Origin: Singulisphaera sp. GP187
Lineage (GTDB): Bacteria > Planctomycetota > Phycisphaerae > Phycisphaerales > SM1A02
Length of the DNA stretch: 64,000 bases
Direction of reading: 5' to 3'
NCBI GenBank assembly: GCA_945871915.1
Contig: CAMBXO010000001.1
Coordinates: forward strand, 1-64,000
Made by a program: the position numbers and the translations under genes. The notes beneath the pieces were generated by a model. It saw only the letters and a list, made by a program, of their open reading frames with translations. It had not been told where the DNA came from and did no database searches. Shown piece by piece: positions 42,177-51,956 of the stretch (the first letter of the stretch is position 1; each line of letters starts with the position of its first letter).

Positions 42177-44264
42177 TCATGCACCGATCGATGATCCGGC
42201 TGAGGCTTGCTTGGTCGGCCGTTTGGGTAGCGGTTGACCTGCAGAGTTGCCGACAAAGCGAGCATGCGCCGCCGGCTCGAATGGGAAGGATTGCATCGCC
42301 TGTCGGTGATAGACCCACCACTCCATCAACAACAGGGCAACCGCCAATCCGATCAGCCACGGCCAGAGGTCCAACGTGGAGAGCCCACCAACATCTCGAG
42401 TGACGGTCTCGCCTCCAACGTTGAGTGTCGTGGCCGCAGCCACATCGCACTCCTGTGAATCCATCAAGTTGACGGCGATCCACTGTTCACGCGGCGTTCC
42501 ATCGGCGGAAACCCACTCCAATTTGTAACTGCCTGCTCGTCGCGCCGGCCCCCACGACGCTTCACCCTCTCGCATCACCATGGGAGTCGCAACGCCGCCC
42601 GGAGGTGTGATGGTGGGCGTGCGATCGATTTGTGAAAGCCGGGCTCGAATCATGGCGCCAGGTTCAAGCGGTTCTTCACTCGAACCATCGGCCATACTGG
42701 AAAGCAGATCGATGGCCTGCGCTGTGAAGTTGACAAACCCTCTCTGAAAGGGCCAGTTGGAGTCGCCCGGAAGAAAGGTAACCACGATCGCAAATCCGGA
42801 ACCGGTAGAACCCGCCACGACCAGCGGCGAAGTCTGCCCCTGCACCAGCGTTCGCCAGCCGCTTTGCACCGCCACTCGGTTGGCTTGCTGAATGACCAGT
42901 TCATTCAGATTGCACTGTCGCAGCGCCGGGTGTTCACCACGGACGCTTTGCACAAAGTCTCGCCCCGGTTCCCCAAATGGATGAAGACCTGCCAGTGAAG
43001 GAATGGATCCAAAGTGAAGCCAACGCCCATGATCCATGGACTTTGGTGACTGACCAACACTCAGCACCACATCGAATCCATCGGCCCATCTGGGGTCTTT
43101 GGCGATCGCCGAGTTGGCGGCGGAAAGATCGAGTCGCATCACGGAACCGGGTGCGAGCGCACTCACCAAAGCCTCAAGCGAATCGTCGTGACCAATCACG
43201 GCAAGCGTCAGCGGTTTGGAGGCTCGCACACTGATAAAACCCCGATCATCTGCGGTCAAGGCATCACTTGGCGAAAGGGAGACTTCGAGCAACCGCTGAC
43301 CAAGTGTTGAGAGACCGCCAAAGAGAATTCGTTTCTCTCCGGCCACGTGGATTTCGCCACGCAACGAACTGCTTGGAACGACAACTGGCGCAGGCGTGGA
43401 GGCCAGCAACACACCATCACTGCGAAGTTCAACCTCGCGAGAGACTGATGCAGCGTTAAAGTTTCGAATGGCCGCAAAGGTTTGGATGGCTGAGGGATCC
43501 TCCGCTCCACGCTCGCAACCCACCGCCGCAAAGCCCGAGTTCGTTGTGGACTCACTGCCCACTCGCGTCCACACCATGCGTTCGCCGGCTCGCAATCGAG
43601 CGTGGTCAAGGTCGTGCAACTTTCCATCGCTGAACAATTCGAGCACCAGTGGCTGCGAAGCCTTCGGTGGCTCGTCTTCACCTGTTCGTTGTTCTTGATA
43701 CGCGCGCGCCAATTCGAGAGCCGGTTCAAGCAGTGACCCCTCATCGGTCGGAGCAATCGCCGAAATGGCGTGACGCACTCGGCTGGCATCACGGGTGAAG
43801 GGCGTCCGCACCTCCGCACCCTGCGAGATAGAGATCACCATGATTTCGGGTGCCTCAACAGCAAAGAGTCCACCGCCCTGAAGCGATTGAACGCGCGACA
43901 CCGCCAGAGCCTTGGCTTCGTTCAATCGTGAACCGCCATCACTGGCATCCAGCGTGTTCATGCTTGCCGAACAATCCACCACCATCACAACGCGAGCCCC
44001 TTGCAAACCCCATCCACGCACGGTGGGTTGTGCAATGGCCAGAGCAAGCAGCAGCAGCAGCAGCAATTGCATGAACAGAAGCAGGCTTGGTCGAATGCGT
44101 TGAAAGGGCGCATTGGCTCGAATGTCTTCCGTGCGGCCGACCCATGGAAGCGTGCTACTGATGACTCTCCGCGTTCGCCTGAGCCGCAAAAAGTAAAGAG
44201 CCACAAGCGGCACCACCACGCTTGCAAAGAGCAGCACGCCAGCAAGTGGTGACAACAGATTCAT
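42177..44264 (-). CDS. BatA-like membrane protein with vWA domain
   Basis: 695 residues. The N-terminal two-helix BatA segment (LSPLAGVLLFASVVVPLVALYFLRLRR, SLLLFMQLLLLLLLALAIAQ) is followed by a vWA domain with a MIDAS (DCSASMN). A long periplasmic beta-rich region follows, then a final transmembrane helix near the C-terminus (LWPWLIGLAVALLLMEWWVY) and a short tail. A GCA-rich run at about 44043-44067 encodes the poly-Leu helix. ATGA overlap with the DUF58 gene; 35 bases before the TPR-YggX gene. Part of the MoxR/DUF58/vWA cluster, presumably acting in envelope protein maturation. Confidence 0.85.
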   Translation of the reverse strand: MNLLSPLAGVLLFASVVVPLVALYFLRLRRTRRVISSTLPWVGRTEDIRANAPFQRIRPSLLLFMQLLLLLLLALAIAQPTVRGWGLQGARVVMVVDCSASMNTLDASDGGSRLNEAKALAVSRVQSLQGGGLFAVEAPEIMVISISQGAEVRTPFTRDASRVRHAISAIAPTDEGSLLEPALELARAYQEQRTGEDEPPKASQPLVLELFSDGKLHDLDHARLRAGERMVWTRVGSESTTNSGFAAVGCERGAEDPSAIQTFAAIRNFNAASVSREVELRSDGVLLASTPAPVVVPSSSLRGEIHVAGEKRILFGGLSTLGQRLLEVSLSPSDALTADDRGFISVRASKPLTLAVIGHDDSLEALVSALAPGSVMRLDLSAANSAIAKDPRWADGFDVVLSVGQSPKSMDHGRWLHFGSIPSLAGLHPFGEPGRDFVQSVRGEHPALRQCNLNELVIQQANRVAVQSGWRTLVQGQTSPLVVAGSTGSGFAIVVTFLPGDSNWPFQRGFVNFTAQAIDLLSSMADGSSEEPLEPGAMIRARLSQIDRTPTITPPGGVATPMVMREGEASWGPARRAGSYKLEWVSADGTPREQWIAVNLMDSQECDVAAATTLNVGGETVTRDVGGLSTLDLWPWLIGLAVALLLMEWWVYHRQAMQSFPFEPAAHARFVGNSAGQPLPKRPTKQASAGSSIGA

Positions 44265-45166
44265 TGCAGCAACCCGCCCTTTCGAAGCGAGTCCAACATC
44301 AGGCGCGGCACATCCACCGTGGTGTCCACAGCAAGAAACCGTACGCCCAATCTGGTGCACACCCGTCGAAGCGATGCGTTGTGGTCCTGGAGTTTCATTC
44401 GCCGCTCTCGCAGCATGGCTTCGCTGATGGTCACTTCCACTTCGTGTGCATCTTCAATGTCCACCAGCCTCAGATCACCCACAATTCCATGAGCTGATGG
44501 GTCGATTTCTTCCGGAGCCAAGACCTGCAGAACAAAGAGATCCCACCCGTGCGAGACCAAGGCCTGAATTCCGCTTTCGATTCCATCACGCACCAACGCA
44601 TCCGTGAGCAGGACGGCCACTCCGCGACCTTGTCGACCCGAGGCTGCCGCTTGACAGCCCTTCTGAAAATCAAGCGACCCCGATGGCGTGCGGCTCAACA
44701 GCCATGAAGCCGCTTCACTGGCTTTCGATCGGCCTCGCAATCCCGCGAGCCGCTGGCAACCGTCACCCTGCATCATGGCCAGCGTGACTCGATGATGATT
44801 CACCAATCCAACAAATCCAATCGCCATGGCGATTCGCCGCGCCACATCAAACTTGGACGGAGTTCCAAAACCCATACTGGCACTCTGGTCCACCAGCACC
44901 ATCACGCTTAAATCTTCTTCCTCAAGAAACAGTCTGAGAAAGAGTCGCTCGATCCGTCCATAAATGTTCCAGTCAACAAATCGAAGATCATCGCCAGGCG
45001 CGTACGGACGAAAATCAGCAAATTCCAAACCCTGCCCTCGCTGACGACTTCGCCGCTGGCCCTGTCGATTGCCCCGCAGAATGCGGCGACTGATGACATC
45101 AAGGCGATCAAGCGCCGCAACAAGGGGTGCATCGAGCAATTGATCCATGCGTCCAAGCGAACTCAT
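44261..45166 (-). CDS. DUF58 domain protein
   Basis: Cytoplasmic protein of 301 residues. The DUF58 signature is clear: LEFADFRPYAPGDDLRFVDWNIYGR. It is followed by a vWA-like segment with VLVDQSASMGFG, giving a partial MIDAS. DUF58 proteins are always found with MoxR ATPases and are thought to be their vWA-type partners. 4-base overlaps with both neighbours, MoxR upstream and the BatA-like gene downstream, indicate coupled translation. Confidence 0.9.
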   Translation of the reverse strand: MSSLGRMDQLLDAPLVAALDRLDVISRRILRGNRQGQRRSRQRGQGLEFADFRPYAPGDDLRFVDWNIYGRIERLFLRLFLEEEDLSVMVLVDQSASMGFGTPSKFDVARRIAMAIGFVGLVNHHRVTLAMMQGDGCQRLAGLRGRSKASEAASWLLSRTPSGSLDFQKGCQAAASGRQGRGVAVLLTDALVRDGIESGIQALVSHGWDLFVLQVLAPEEIDPSAHGIVGDLRLVDIEDAHEVEVTISEAMLRERRMKLQDHNASLRRVCTRLGVRFLAVDTTVDVPRLMLDSLRKGGLLQ

Positions 45167-46182
45167 GGAGCCTCCAGGGGAAGTGTGGTGATCAAGTGCT
45201 GCACGACACCATCCGCGTCGATGCGGTCGGCTTCGGCTTCAAAGGAGAATTGCAAACGATGTCGCAGCGCCGGAAGGGCCACGGCTCGAACATCCTCAAT
45301 CGACAACGCATACCGGCCCGCCAGCAGCGCTCGCACCTTGCCTAACGACAGCAACGCCTGTGCACCTCTGGGACCTGCACCGATGCGAATCCATCGCTGC
45401 GTTCGAGGGGCAGCAAACGGACTCGACGGTTGCGAGGAGAGTGTGAGCCGAATCGCCCAATCACGAACATGCGGCGCGACGGCAACTTGCCGTGCAAGCT
45501 GTTGCATCTGAAGCAGCCTCTCTGCTGTGATCACCTGTTGGACCAGGGGAAGCGCCGCCACCGTGGTTCGCCGAACGATTTCAGCCAGAGCCTCTCGATC
45601 CGGCATGGGCACCACCACCTTGGCAAGAAATCGATCCAGTTGCGCTTCGGGCAGTGCATAGGTGCCTTCTTGTTCGATTGGATTCTGTGTCGCCAACACC
45701 AAGAAGGGCCGCTTGAGCGAATGGGTAACACCATCGACGCTCACACTTCGCTCCTGCATGGCTTCCAGTAAGGCACTTTGACTGCGTGGAGACGCTCGAT
45801 TGATCTCGTCCACCAGCAACACCTGACAAAAAATTGGGCCCGGACGAAATTGCCGAACCCTGTGACCCGTCACAGGATCATCCATCAATATTGGGGTGCC
45901 CAACACATCGGCGGGCATGAGATCGGGTGTGCATTGAATTCGGCCGGTCTTCAATCCAGCGGCATGTGCAAGCGTGCGAACCAGCAGCGTTTTGCCAAGT
46001 CCGGGCACACCCTCAACCAGAACATGGCCGTCTGCGAGCAAACACCAGAGGCATTGTTCAAGCGTTCCACCTAATCCCACCACGCAACTCTGAATGGCTT
46101 CCATCCATGCCGTGGCGTGCCGGCGAAATTCTTCGCATGCAGCCTCCGCGTCGTGGGTCATCAGCGTGGAATCAGAATTCAC
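45163..46182 (-). CDS. MoxR-family AAA+ ATPase
   Basis: AAA+ chaperone of 339 residues. Walker A is LVEGVPGLGKTLL, Walker B VLLVDEINRASPRSQSALLEAM and sensor 1 ATQNPIEQEGTYALPEAQLDRF, all typical of MoxR. The C-terminal lid is complete. MoxR ATPases work with vWA-domain partners to insert or activate metal-centre or envelope complexes; the target here is unknown. Starts at 46182 and 46161 are possible, and the former overlaps the upstream gene by 4 bases. Downstream overlap with the DUF58 gene. Confidence 0.95.
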   Translation of the reverse strand: MNSDSTLMTHDAEAACEEFRRHATAWMEAIQSCVVGLGGTLEQCLWCLLADGHVLVEGVPGLGKTLLVRTLAHAAGLKTGRIQCTPDLMPADVLGTPILMDDPVTGHRVRQFRPGPIFCQVLLVDEINRASPRSQSALLEAMQERSVSVDGVTHSLKRPFLVLATQNPIEQEGTYALPEAQLDRFLAKVVVPMPDREALAEIVRRTTVAALPLVQQVITAERLLQMQQLARQVAVAPHVRDWAIRLTLSSQPSSPFAAPRTQRWIRIGAGPRGAQALLSLGKVRALLAGRYALSIEDVRAVALPALRHRLQFSFEAEADRIDADGVVQHLITTLPLEAP

Positions 46183-49100
46183 AACGAACCCCTTTCACGG
46201 CGAGCCCGTCGCTTGGCTTCTCGAAGGCGACCCAAGGGCGAGTCATCCAAAGGACTTTCATCCAGCGGCTCCACATTTGGCGAAGGTGCGACTTCGGTTG
46301 CTGGAGAATCGGTTTCTCTCGAATCCGTTTCCGAAACCGTTCCATGCGATGTGGTGGTTGGCAAGGAAGCACCGCTGCGAACCGGTTCCAGAATTTCGCC
46401 TCTGGCTCGACGCCGGGCCTGCCGCCATGCGGCGGTCAGACGAACGGTGTCCTTGGTTGAATCCGCCGGTCGCCGCGTCGGCCACTCAAGTGACAGTCGC
46501 CGAGTGGCAACATCCAGAACAAACATCGCAGCGGCAAGCATGATGCACGCATCCCATGTCTGTCGCAGCGACTCCGGTATGGGAAGCCCGTTGGTTTCGA
46601 AAAGTTCAACCGCAGGATCGCCAATGGAAAGAACCCTTCCACCGGTTCGCCTGGCGATGGATTCCAATTTGGATTGATCGGCAAGCACGGTGCGAAACTC
46701 CGGTGGATACGGAACGCTAACGGACGCCTGCGTGAAGACCGGGCGAGTGGATCCCACCATACCCATCGCCGCATTCACCACAAAGGCACCCGCTTGATTC
46801 AGTTCAAAGCGGCCCGTCCATCGCCCCGGAGCAACTTGGCGCAAGGCCAGTCGCTGCACGCTTCCGTCTGGTTGCAAGACTCGGCCCTCGGCACTCTCAG
46901 CGGTGAGTGTGGACGCTCCGCTGGTTTCAAGTTCCACTACCGCGATGGAACCATCCACTCGCGTTCGAATGGAAATGTCGCTGGGTGCGGTGGGTCGGAG
47001 CAACCATCGCACCATGCCTCCAACAAATGGCTGAAATCCGCTCCATGATCCCCAGTCGGGCGTCCACTTTCCTGCCAGATCGGTGGTGCACGCCGCCGCG
47101 CGACCCAAGCCATGATTCCACCACGCCACAAGCGGATCGGGCGGATCGTTTGGACTCACCAATCCCGTGACAGCTGGTTCACTCCGCGGACCGGTGATGA
47201 CATAACCACGGAGAGGAGGGAAAGCCGTGGCGCCTCGCAACCACTCCATGGAATTCACCAGCGCGGGTGTGACAGGTGTTCCTTCCCAGACAAGTGACCT
47301 TCGCACAATCTGCGCTTCCTTGATCAAGATCTGCGGAACCGACACCCGGCTTTGCTCATCCTTCACCGAATAAAAACGACCGTTGCCGATTCGTGCAAGC
47401 CGTGCCAGCAAACCGTCCGCAGCACTATCACCAATTGAAACCGTGGACAGCGACATGTCTCGATTGGCCATGTCCGAGGCAATGGCAAACCCCGTTCCCG
47501 GATCGCCAGCAGTTTGCCCATCCGTAAGCACAATGGCGTGACGAGTGAGAGAACGACTGTTTCCAAGTTGCTCGGCCGCAGCCTGTAACGCTGGAAATAA
47601 ATTGGTTCCACCACCGGATTCAATGGAGCGAATTCGCCGTTCGATGGCTGGCATGTCATGGCATGTGGTCAAGGGCACCACCACTTCAAACGATCCGCTG
47701 AAAGCAATCACCGTCACTTCATCCGAAGGGGTCAAACCCGCCACGGCTTTAATGGCCGCTTCGCACGCCATCTGCTGTTGCGACACAGTCGTGCCCGCAA
47801 TGCGGGCGCTCATACTGCCTGACGCGTCGATGATCAGCGCCAGCGCTCCACTAGGAAGTCTTCGCTCCTGCGGCGGATTCATTTCGACCGGAATGGCTTT
47901 GGCCGTTTCACTTTCACTCCAACCACCGGCACCGAAACTTCGGTCGCCACCCACCATCCACAATCCGCAGCCCATGTCATGCACACTGGCTCGCAACGCT
48001 CGATCGGTTTCCGCATCCAGATTCCATCGGGCCACATTGTTCAGCACAATGGCATCAAAGCCTGCGGCGGCAACATGAGAAGCCAATCCATCCGAAGGTG
48101 TGACCTGCACCTCCATGCGAGAGGCGCGGATGGCTTGCACCAATGCATCCGCACTGCCGTCGTCATCCACCACCAGCACTCGGCCATCTCCGGCAACAAA
48201 GGTAATGGATGAGCCATGATCATTCTCCGAAATCGCGTCCTGTGCTGGATCCGTCGGTTCAAAGAAAGCCTGCACGCGGACTGCTCCGGAGCGATCCATT
48301 GGCAACGGGATGACATACGCGTTGGGGCCGCCCGCAAGGGTGAGGCGAAGACCGTCCGATGAGGACTGAGGATCAAGGTCGACCACTCGATCATCCACAC
48401 GAAGATGCAGTCGCCCCTGTGCCGCTGCGGTGCTCCGAAGGATCACTCGTGCATCAATCATTTGCCCGCGTCGTGCACGAGAGGGTGTATGAATGGATTC
48501 CACCATCACATCCGCCTTAGCCGCGGGGTGCATGACCGCGACATCGATCGGAATGCCCAGAGCCGCCGCCTGCTCGACCACTTCTTCGGAGTGCCCCTCG
48601 GTCTCCACGCCATCACTCAACAGCAGAATGCGATTGATGGTGTCCGAAGGAAGCATGGCCAACGCCGTGCGAAGACCCGCAGCAAGATTGCTTGCGGCAC
48701 TCTCTCCGGCGTGATGGGTGAGTTGAAGGTTGGCCGCGGTAGACGGCAACGCATGAATCTCCGCGTGGCGAGCCACGGTCACCACTCCAATTCGATCGAT
48801 CTCATTGGTTCGTTGACCCCAGAGTTGTTGCAACCAATGCTGGGCTTGCTCCCTTAATTCCTGCGAAACGGATCGACTGGCATCGGCGACCACCACCACA
48901 CTCACTCCGTCGCACCGACGCGCCAGCGATGGCCGTGCAAGCCCAACCGCAAGCAGTGCAAGAACGATCGACCGAACGACCAGCGATGCGATGGCGCGGG
49001 GCCGTCCCACGCTTGCGATGGATTTCCATGCAAGCCACCCCACCGGAATCAGCGTGACGAGCAGCACCAGCCACTCAGGTCGCTCGAAGGACATTCGCAC
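46179..49100 (-). CDS. Large membrane protein with two vWA domains and a GATase-like domain
   Basis: 973 residues. Two N-terminal transmembrane helices (~8-25 and 38-58), a first vWA domain with DASRSVS near 72, a long beta region, then a GATase1-like domain around 305-400 (GRVLVVDDDGSADALVQAI, GLWMVGGDRSFGAGGW). A second vWA domain follows with a full MIDAS (DASGSMS near 423, ESGGGTNLFPAL, DGQTAGDPG). After about 800 there is one helix (CIMLAAAMFVLDVA) and a charged Arg/Glu/Ser tail. It is common in planctomycetes beside MoxR. Its start at 49100 lies 38 bases after the previous gene. Confidence 0.85.
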   Translation of the reverse strand: MRMSFERPEWLVLLVTLIPVGWLAWKSIASVGRPRAIASLVVRSIVLALLAVGLARPSLARRCDGVSVVVVADASRSVSQELREQAQHWLQQLWGQRTNEIDRIGVVTVARHAEIHALPSTAANLQLTHHAGESAASNLAAGLRTALAMLPSDTINRILLLSDGVETEGHSEEVVEQAAALGIPIDVAVMHPAAKADVMVESIHTPSRARRGQMIDARVILRSTAAAQGRLHLRVDDRVVDLDPQSSSDGLRLTLAGGPNAYVIPLPMDRSGAVRVQAFFEPTDPAQDAISENDHGSSITFVAGDGRVLVVDDDGSADALVQAIRASRMEVQVTPSDGLASHVAAAGFDAIVLNNVARWNLDAETDRALRASVHDMGCGLWMVGGDRSFGAGGWSESETAKAIPVEMNPPQERRLPSGALALIIDASGSMSARIAGTTVSQQQMACEAAIKAVAGLTPSDEVTVIAFSGSFEVVVPLTTCHDMPAIERRIRSIESGGGTNLFPALQAAAEQLGNSRSLTRHAIVLTDGQTAGDPGTGFAIASDMANRDMSLSTVSIGDSAADGLLARLARIGNGRFYSVKDEQSRVSVPQILIKEAQIVRRSLVWEGTPVTPALVNSMEWLRGATAFPPLRGYVITGPRSEPAVTGLVSPNDPPDPLVAWWNHGLGRAAACTTDLAGKWTPDWGSWSGFQPFVGGMVRWLLRPTAPSDISIRTRVDGSIAVVELETSGASTLTAESAEGRVLQPDGSVQRLALRQVAPGRWTGRFELNQAGAFVVNAAMGMVGSTRPVFTQASVSVPYPPEFRTVLADQSKLESIARRTGGRVLSIGDPAVELFETNGLPIPESLRQTWDACIMLAAAMFVLDVATRRLSLEWPTRRPADSTKDTVRLTAAWRQARRRARGEILEPVRSGASLPTTTSHGTVSETDSRETDSPATEVAPSPNVEPLDESPLDDSPLGRLREAKRRARRERGSL

Positions 49101-49138
49101 GATGAGAATCTACCCCGCAGGAAGGACGGCAGATGGAA

Positions 49139-50827
49139 TCATGGCCGTGCGCCCGCGGCGCTTGGCGTGGTCAGCGTTCGTTTCCATTGCTCAAAGTAGC
49201 GCTTGTGCGCTGCTTGGTATCGAGTGGGCACCGGATCTTCTTCACTGCCTTCTTCTAAGCCCGCTTCCACTTTGGCGGCAACGGCTTGCAACTGCTGTGT
49301 GGACGCGGTGGCGGTGGCACCCTGTCCACGAACAAAATCACGAGCAACGATCTGGTCCAATGGGTCGCCGTCACCAGCAGACTCTTGCGACTCGGGCACG
49401 GTGCCGTCGGCGATTTCCTTCGTTTGGCCATCCGTCTTGGGGGCGCCGCCTTGCCCACCTTGCGTTCCACCCGCACCACTCGTTCCCGCTCCACGGGCAA
49501 CTGATTTTTTCTGCCAAGGCATGGACCAACCCATGCTGGATGCGTTCTTGCACTCACTCATCGCCGAGCTCAGTGTGCGCTGCATTCTTTGCTGCGCCGC
49601 AGCACGCGAAAGATTCTTCTGCGCCGAACTCATGGAGCCTGGCTTGGCGGTGCGAAGGTCGTTGGCAACGCTTCGACACTGCTCGGAAGCCTTGGCGTTG
49701 GCTTGCATCTGATTCTTCAACGCTTCCTTTTGTTGTGGCGAAAGAGATGTGTTCTTGTCGATGGCCTTGGCTGCTTCGGCGGGATTGGAAGCCAGCGAGG
49801 GATCCATGCCCGCCTTGGACAATGCGTCGCGACTTGCAGCGTTGCTTTGGCCAATCTGCTCGATGGCATGGGCCAGTTTCTCCATCGCTCGCATGGCAGC
49901 CGCCGACGTTGTGGGATCGCTACTGTTCGCCGCCTCGGCAAGTTTTTTCAACTGATCCATCGCCGCTTCTATTTCACCAGTCTTGAGGGCTTGGGAAAGT
50001 TCCGTGGCACGATCGTCCAACTCCGGCATGGTGGCCAAGAGATCTCGAAACGCTTTGGATTGAAGCGCGTCAGGCGAATTCATTTCCTGTTCCAAGCGTT
50101 CTTCAAGCGCCGCCGCTCGCTGACTTGCCTGGGCTTCACGAGTGGCTGGATCCCCCTCCGACTGCTGGGCTTTCAGTTCTTCAGCGTGAATGGATGCGAG
50201 CAACGCTTCCAGATTCTCTTTGGTTTGGGGATCGGCTTCTAGAGTTTGAATGGCCTTGGCAATCCCCGCATTCAATTGTTCAGCATGCGACTGCTGTTTC
50301 GACGGATCCGCAGCGGGCACTCCAGTTGGAGTGGTCTCCGTTGCAGGTCGAACCGGCAGCAACCATGCGGCCAATAGAACCGCAACAATCGCTGCAGGAA
50401 TCCACGGGGTACTGCTCGGCCAGACGATTGGAAACACTTGGCGAGCCATGTCGCTTCGACCACGTTCCCCCGCCACTCGCTGGCCATCTTGGACTGCGGC
50501 AACTGAGAACGCATCGGTCCTTCGTTGAAGCGTGAGCGAGGTTGCCATACGCCCGTCCAGTTGCAATCGCTCATCCAATTGAATTGCCGCAGACAGAAGC
50601 GAGACGCTCGAGTGCCGACGGAGCAGCACCCGCACCGTGCAACCGAACGTGACAACCGCCACACCGACCGCCGTGGACAATCCACTGTGACCGTTCACTC
50701 GTGCCGCAATGATTGAAACGATCGCTGCACCACACGCCAACACCAGTGCTGGCGCCACCACTCGCAACCACCTTTGCAGACGGAGGCGACGCTGCACCTG
50801 GGTTGCCAGACGCACGACGGCTTGCAT
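49139..50827 (-). CDS. Membrane-anchored coiled-coil protein, DUF4175-like
   Basis: 562 residues from the ATG at 50827. Two N-terminal hydrophobic helices (VVAPALVLACGAAIVSII and STAVGVAVVTFGCTVRVLL) and a third near 155 (WIPAAIVAVLLAAWLLPV) are followed by an Ala/Gln/Glu-rich helical body to ~490. A Gly-rich linker and a C-terminal segment ending QAAHKRYFEQWKRTLTTP close the protein. The layout resembles DUF4175-type proteins found with MoxR/vWA genes. Promoter for the cluster probably lies in the 48 bases between this start and the divergent gene at 50876. Confidence 0.72.
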   Translation of the reverse strand: MQAVVRLATQVQRRLRLQRWLRVVAPALVLACGAAIVSIIAARVNGHSGLSTAVGVAVVTFGCTVRVLLRRHSSVSLLSAAIQLDERLQLDGRMATSLTLQRRTDAFSVAAVQDGQRVAGERGRSDMARQVFPIVWPSSTPWIPAAIVAVLLAAWLLPVRPATETTPTGVPAADPSKQQSHAEQLNAGIAKAIQTLEADPQTKENLEALLASIHAEELKAQQSEGDPATREAQASQRAAALEERLEQEMNSPDALQSKAFRDLLATMPELDDRATELSQALKTGEIEAAMDQLKKLAEAANSSDPTTSAAAMRAMEKLAHAIEQIGQSNAASRDALSKAGMDPSLASNPAEAAKAIDKNTSLSPQQKEALKNQMQANAKASEQCRSVANDLRTAKPGSMSSAQKNLSRAAAQQRMQRTLSSAMSECKNASSMGWSMPWQKKSVARGAGTSGAGGTQGGQGGAPKTDGQTKEIADGTVPESQESAGDGDPLDQIVARDFVRGQGATATASTQQLQAVAAKVEAGLEEGSEEDPVPTRYQAAHKRYFEQWKRTLTTPSAAGARP

Positions 50828-50875
50828 GCCGCTAAGGATAGTCGCCCCACACACATTCCCGTTAGAATTCTTGCA

Positions 50876-51619
50876 ATGCATCCACTCCCGTACGGACTTG
50901 CACTGTTCCTTGCACTTTCTGCATGGGCTCAAGACCCCGCCAGCACCACAGATCGCCTGAAGTTTCTTGAAAGCGAGAATGCCCGCTTGACCAAGGAACT
51001 TGAAGCCGCGCATCGTCGCATTCAGGAACTGGACAACAATGGAGTGGCGGTTTCGCCACCCACCACCACCCACGAACTTGGCCCAGATCCATGGGGCAAT
51101 CCATTGGCTGCCATGCGAACCATCAAGAACAAATTTCGGGCTGATGTGCAAGGCAAGGGTCAATCCATTCCCGATGCAACTTCGGACAGCAAAGTGGTGC
51201 AGTCGTACCGTCGAGTGGCCGAAAAGTGGATCGAAGCCAACGCCAAATTCCGGCAGCCGATCGAATGGCGCATTGAAGTGATCGAGGCATCCATTGTCTC
51301 CACCAATCCAAAGGAGTTTGAGTTTCGAGCCCATGTCCTGCGAAGCGATGACGTGCGTGTTGGTTCCGGTTTCGCCTTTCGCATGCCTGCCGCAGCCGTG
51401 CCGGATCTGGTGCCGTCGCGTGCCGCCGGCACATGGCTGCTTTCAGCGGACCTTGGTGCACACTTCAAGCTCAAGGCTGAGGCAACACAAACGGATCGTG
51501 CGAATCCCTTTGGTGAAATGCCGCTGATCGCACCGCAGGTGGAGTGCGACTTGCGTTACACCGTTCGGTCGCTTCGACCAGATACCAAGTCAACCACGCC
51601 TGCTGCCAAGCCGGCGTGA
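50876..51619 (+). CDS. Exported coiled-coil protein of unknown function
   Basis: 247 residues from the ATG at 50876, giving a signal peptide (LPYGLALFLALSAWA, then QDPAST). A short coiled coil (RLKFLESENARLTKELEAAHRR) is followed by a linker and a beta-rich domain with IEWRIEVIEASIVSTNPKEF. No family recognised. Frames opening upstream of this ATG would overlap the divergent DUF4175-like gene. It is followed after 57 bases by feoA. Confidence 0.7.
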   Translation: MHPLPYGLALFLALSAWAQDPASTTDRLKFLESENARLTKELEAAHRRIQELDNNGVAVSPPTTTHELGPDPWGNPLAAMRTIKNKFRADVQGKGQSIPDATSDSKVVQSYRRVAEKWIEANAKFRQPIEWRIEVIEASIVSTNPKEFEFRAHVLRSDDVRVGSGFAFRMPAAAVPDLVPSRAAGTWLLSADLGAHFKLKAEATQTDRANPFGEMPLIAPQVECDLRYTVRSLRPDTKSTTPAAKPA

Positions 51620-51676
51620 TTCGTTGCACTTTGCAATTGATACGCAGCGTCCAACCCCCTATGATCCATTGACTCC

Positions 51677-51955
51677 ATGGAAGAAAACCGTCAGCAATCT
51701 GAACGACCTCGCATTCCACTCACTCAATTGGGTCGTGGTCAGCGGGCGAGGTTGGATTCCGGATGCATGGCAGGTTTGCCAGAGAATGATCAGTGCCTCT
51801 TGCGTGCAATGGGTGTGCACGAACATTGCGAACTTCGCGTGTGCAAGCCGGGCGAACCCTGCATTATTCAAGTGGAACGAACACGCGTCGGGCTCAGCGG
51901 CCCGGTGGCCAATCGGCTCATGGTGACGCCCTGCGACGGCTCTGGAGCCTGCTGA
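51677..51955 (+). CDS. feoA: Ferrous iron transport protein A
   Basis: Small SH3-like accessory of the FeoB ferrous iron transporter, 92 residues. IPLTQLGRGQRARLDSG is the first strand pair, and LRAMGVHEHCELRVC the conserved second region. An N-terminal tail of ~12 polar residues precedes it. The stop is followed one base later by the feoB ATG, so they are translationally coupled. Confidence 0.9.
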   Translation: MEENRQQSERPRIPLTQLGRGQRARLDSGCMAGLPENDQCLLRAMGVHEHCELRVCKPGEPCIIQVERTRVGLSGPVANRLMVTPCDGSGAC

Positions 51956-51956
51956 G

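Noticed and set aside
44043-44067. A GCA-type triplet run
   Set aside because: It lies in frame within the BatA-like gene and encodes the poly-Leu transmembrane helix, so it is explained by coding.
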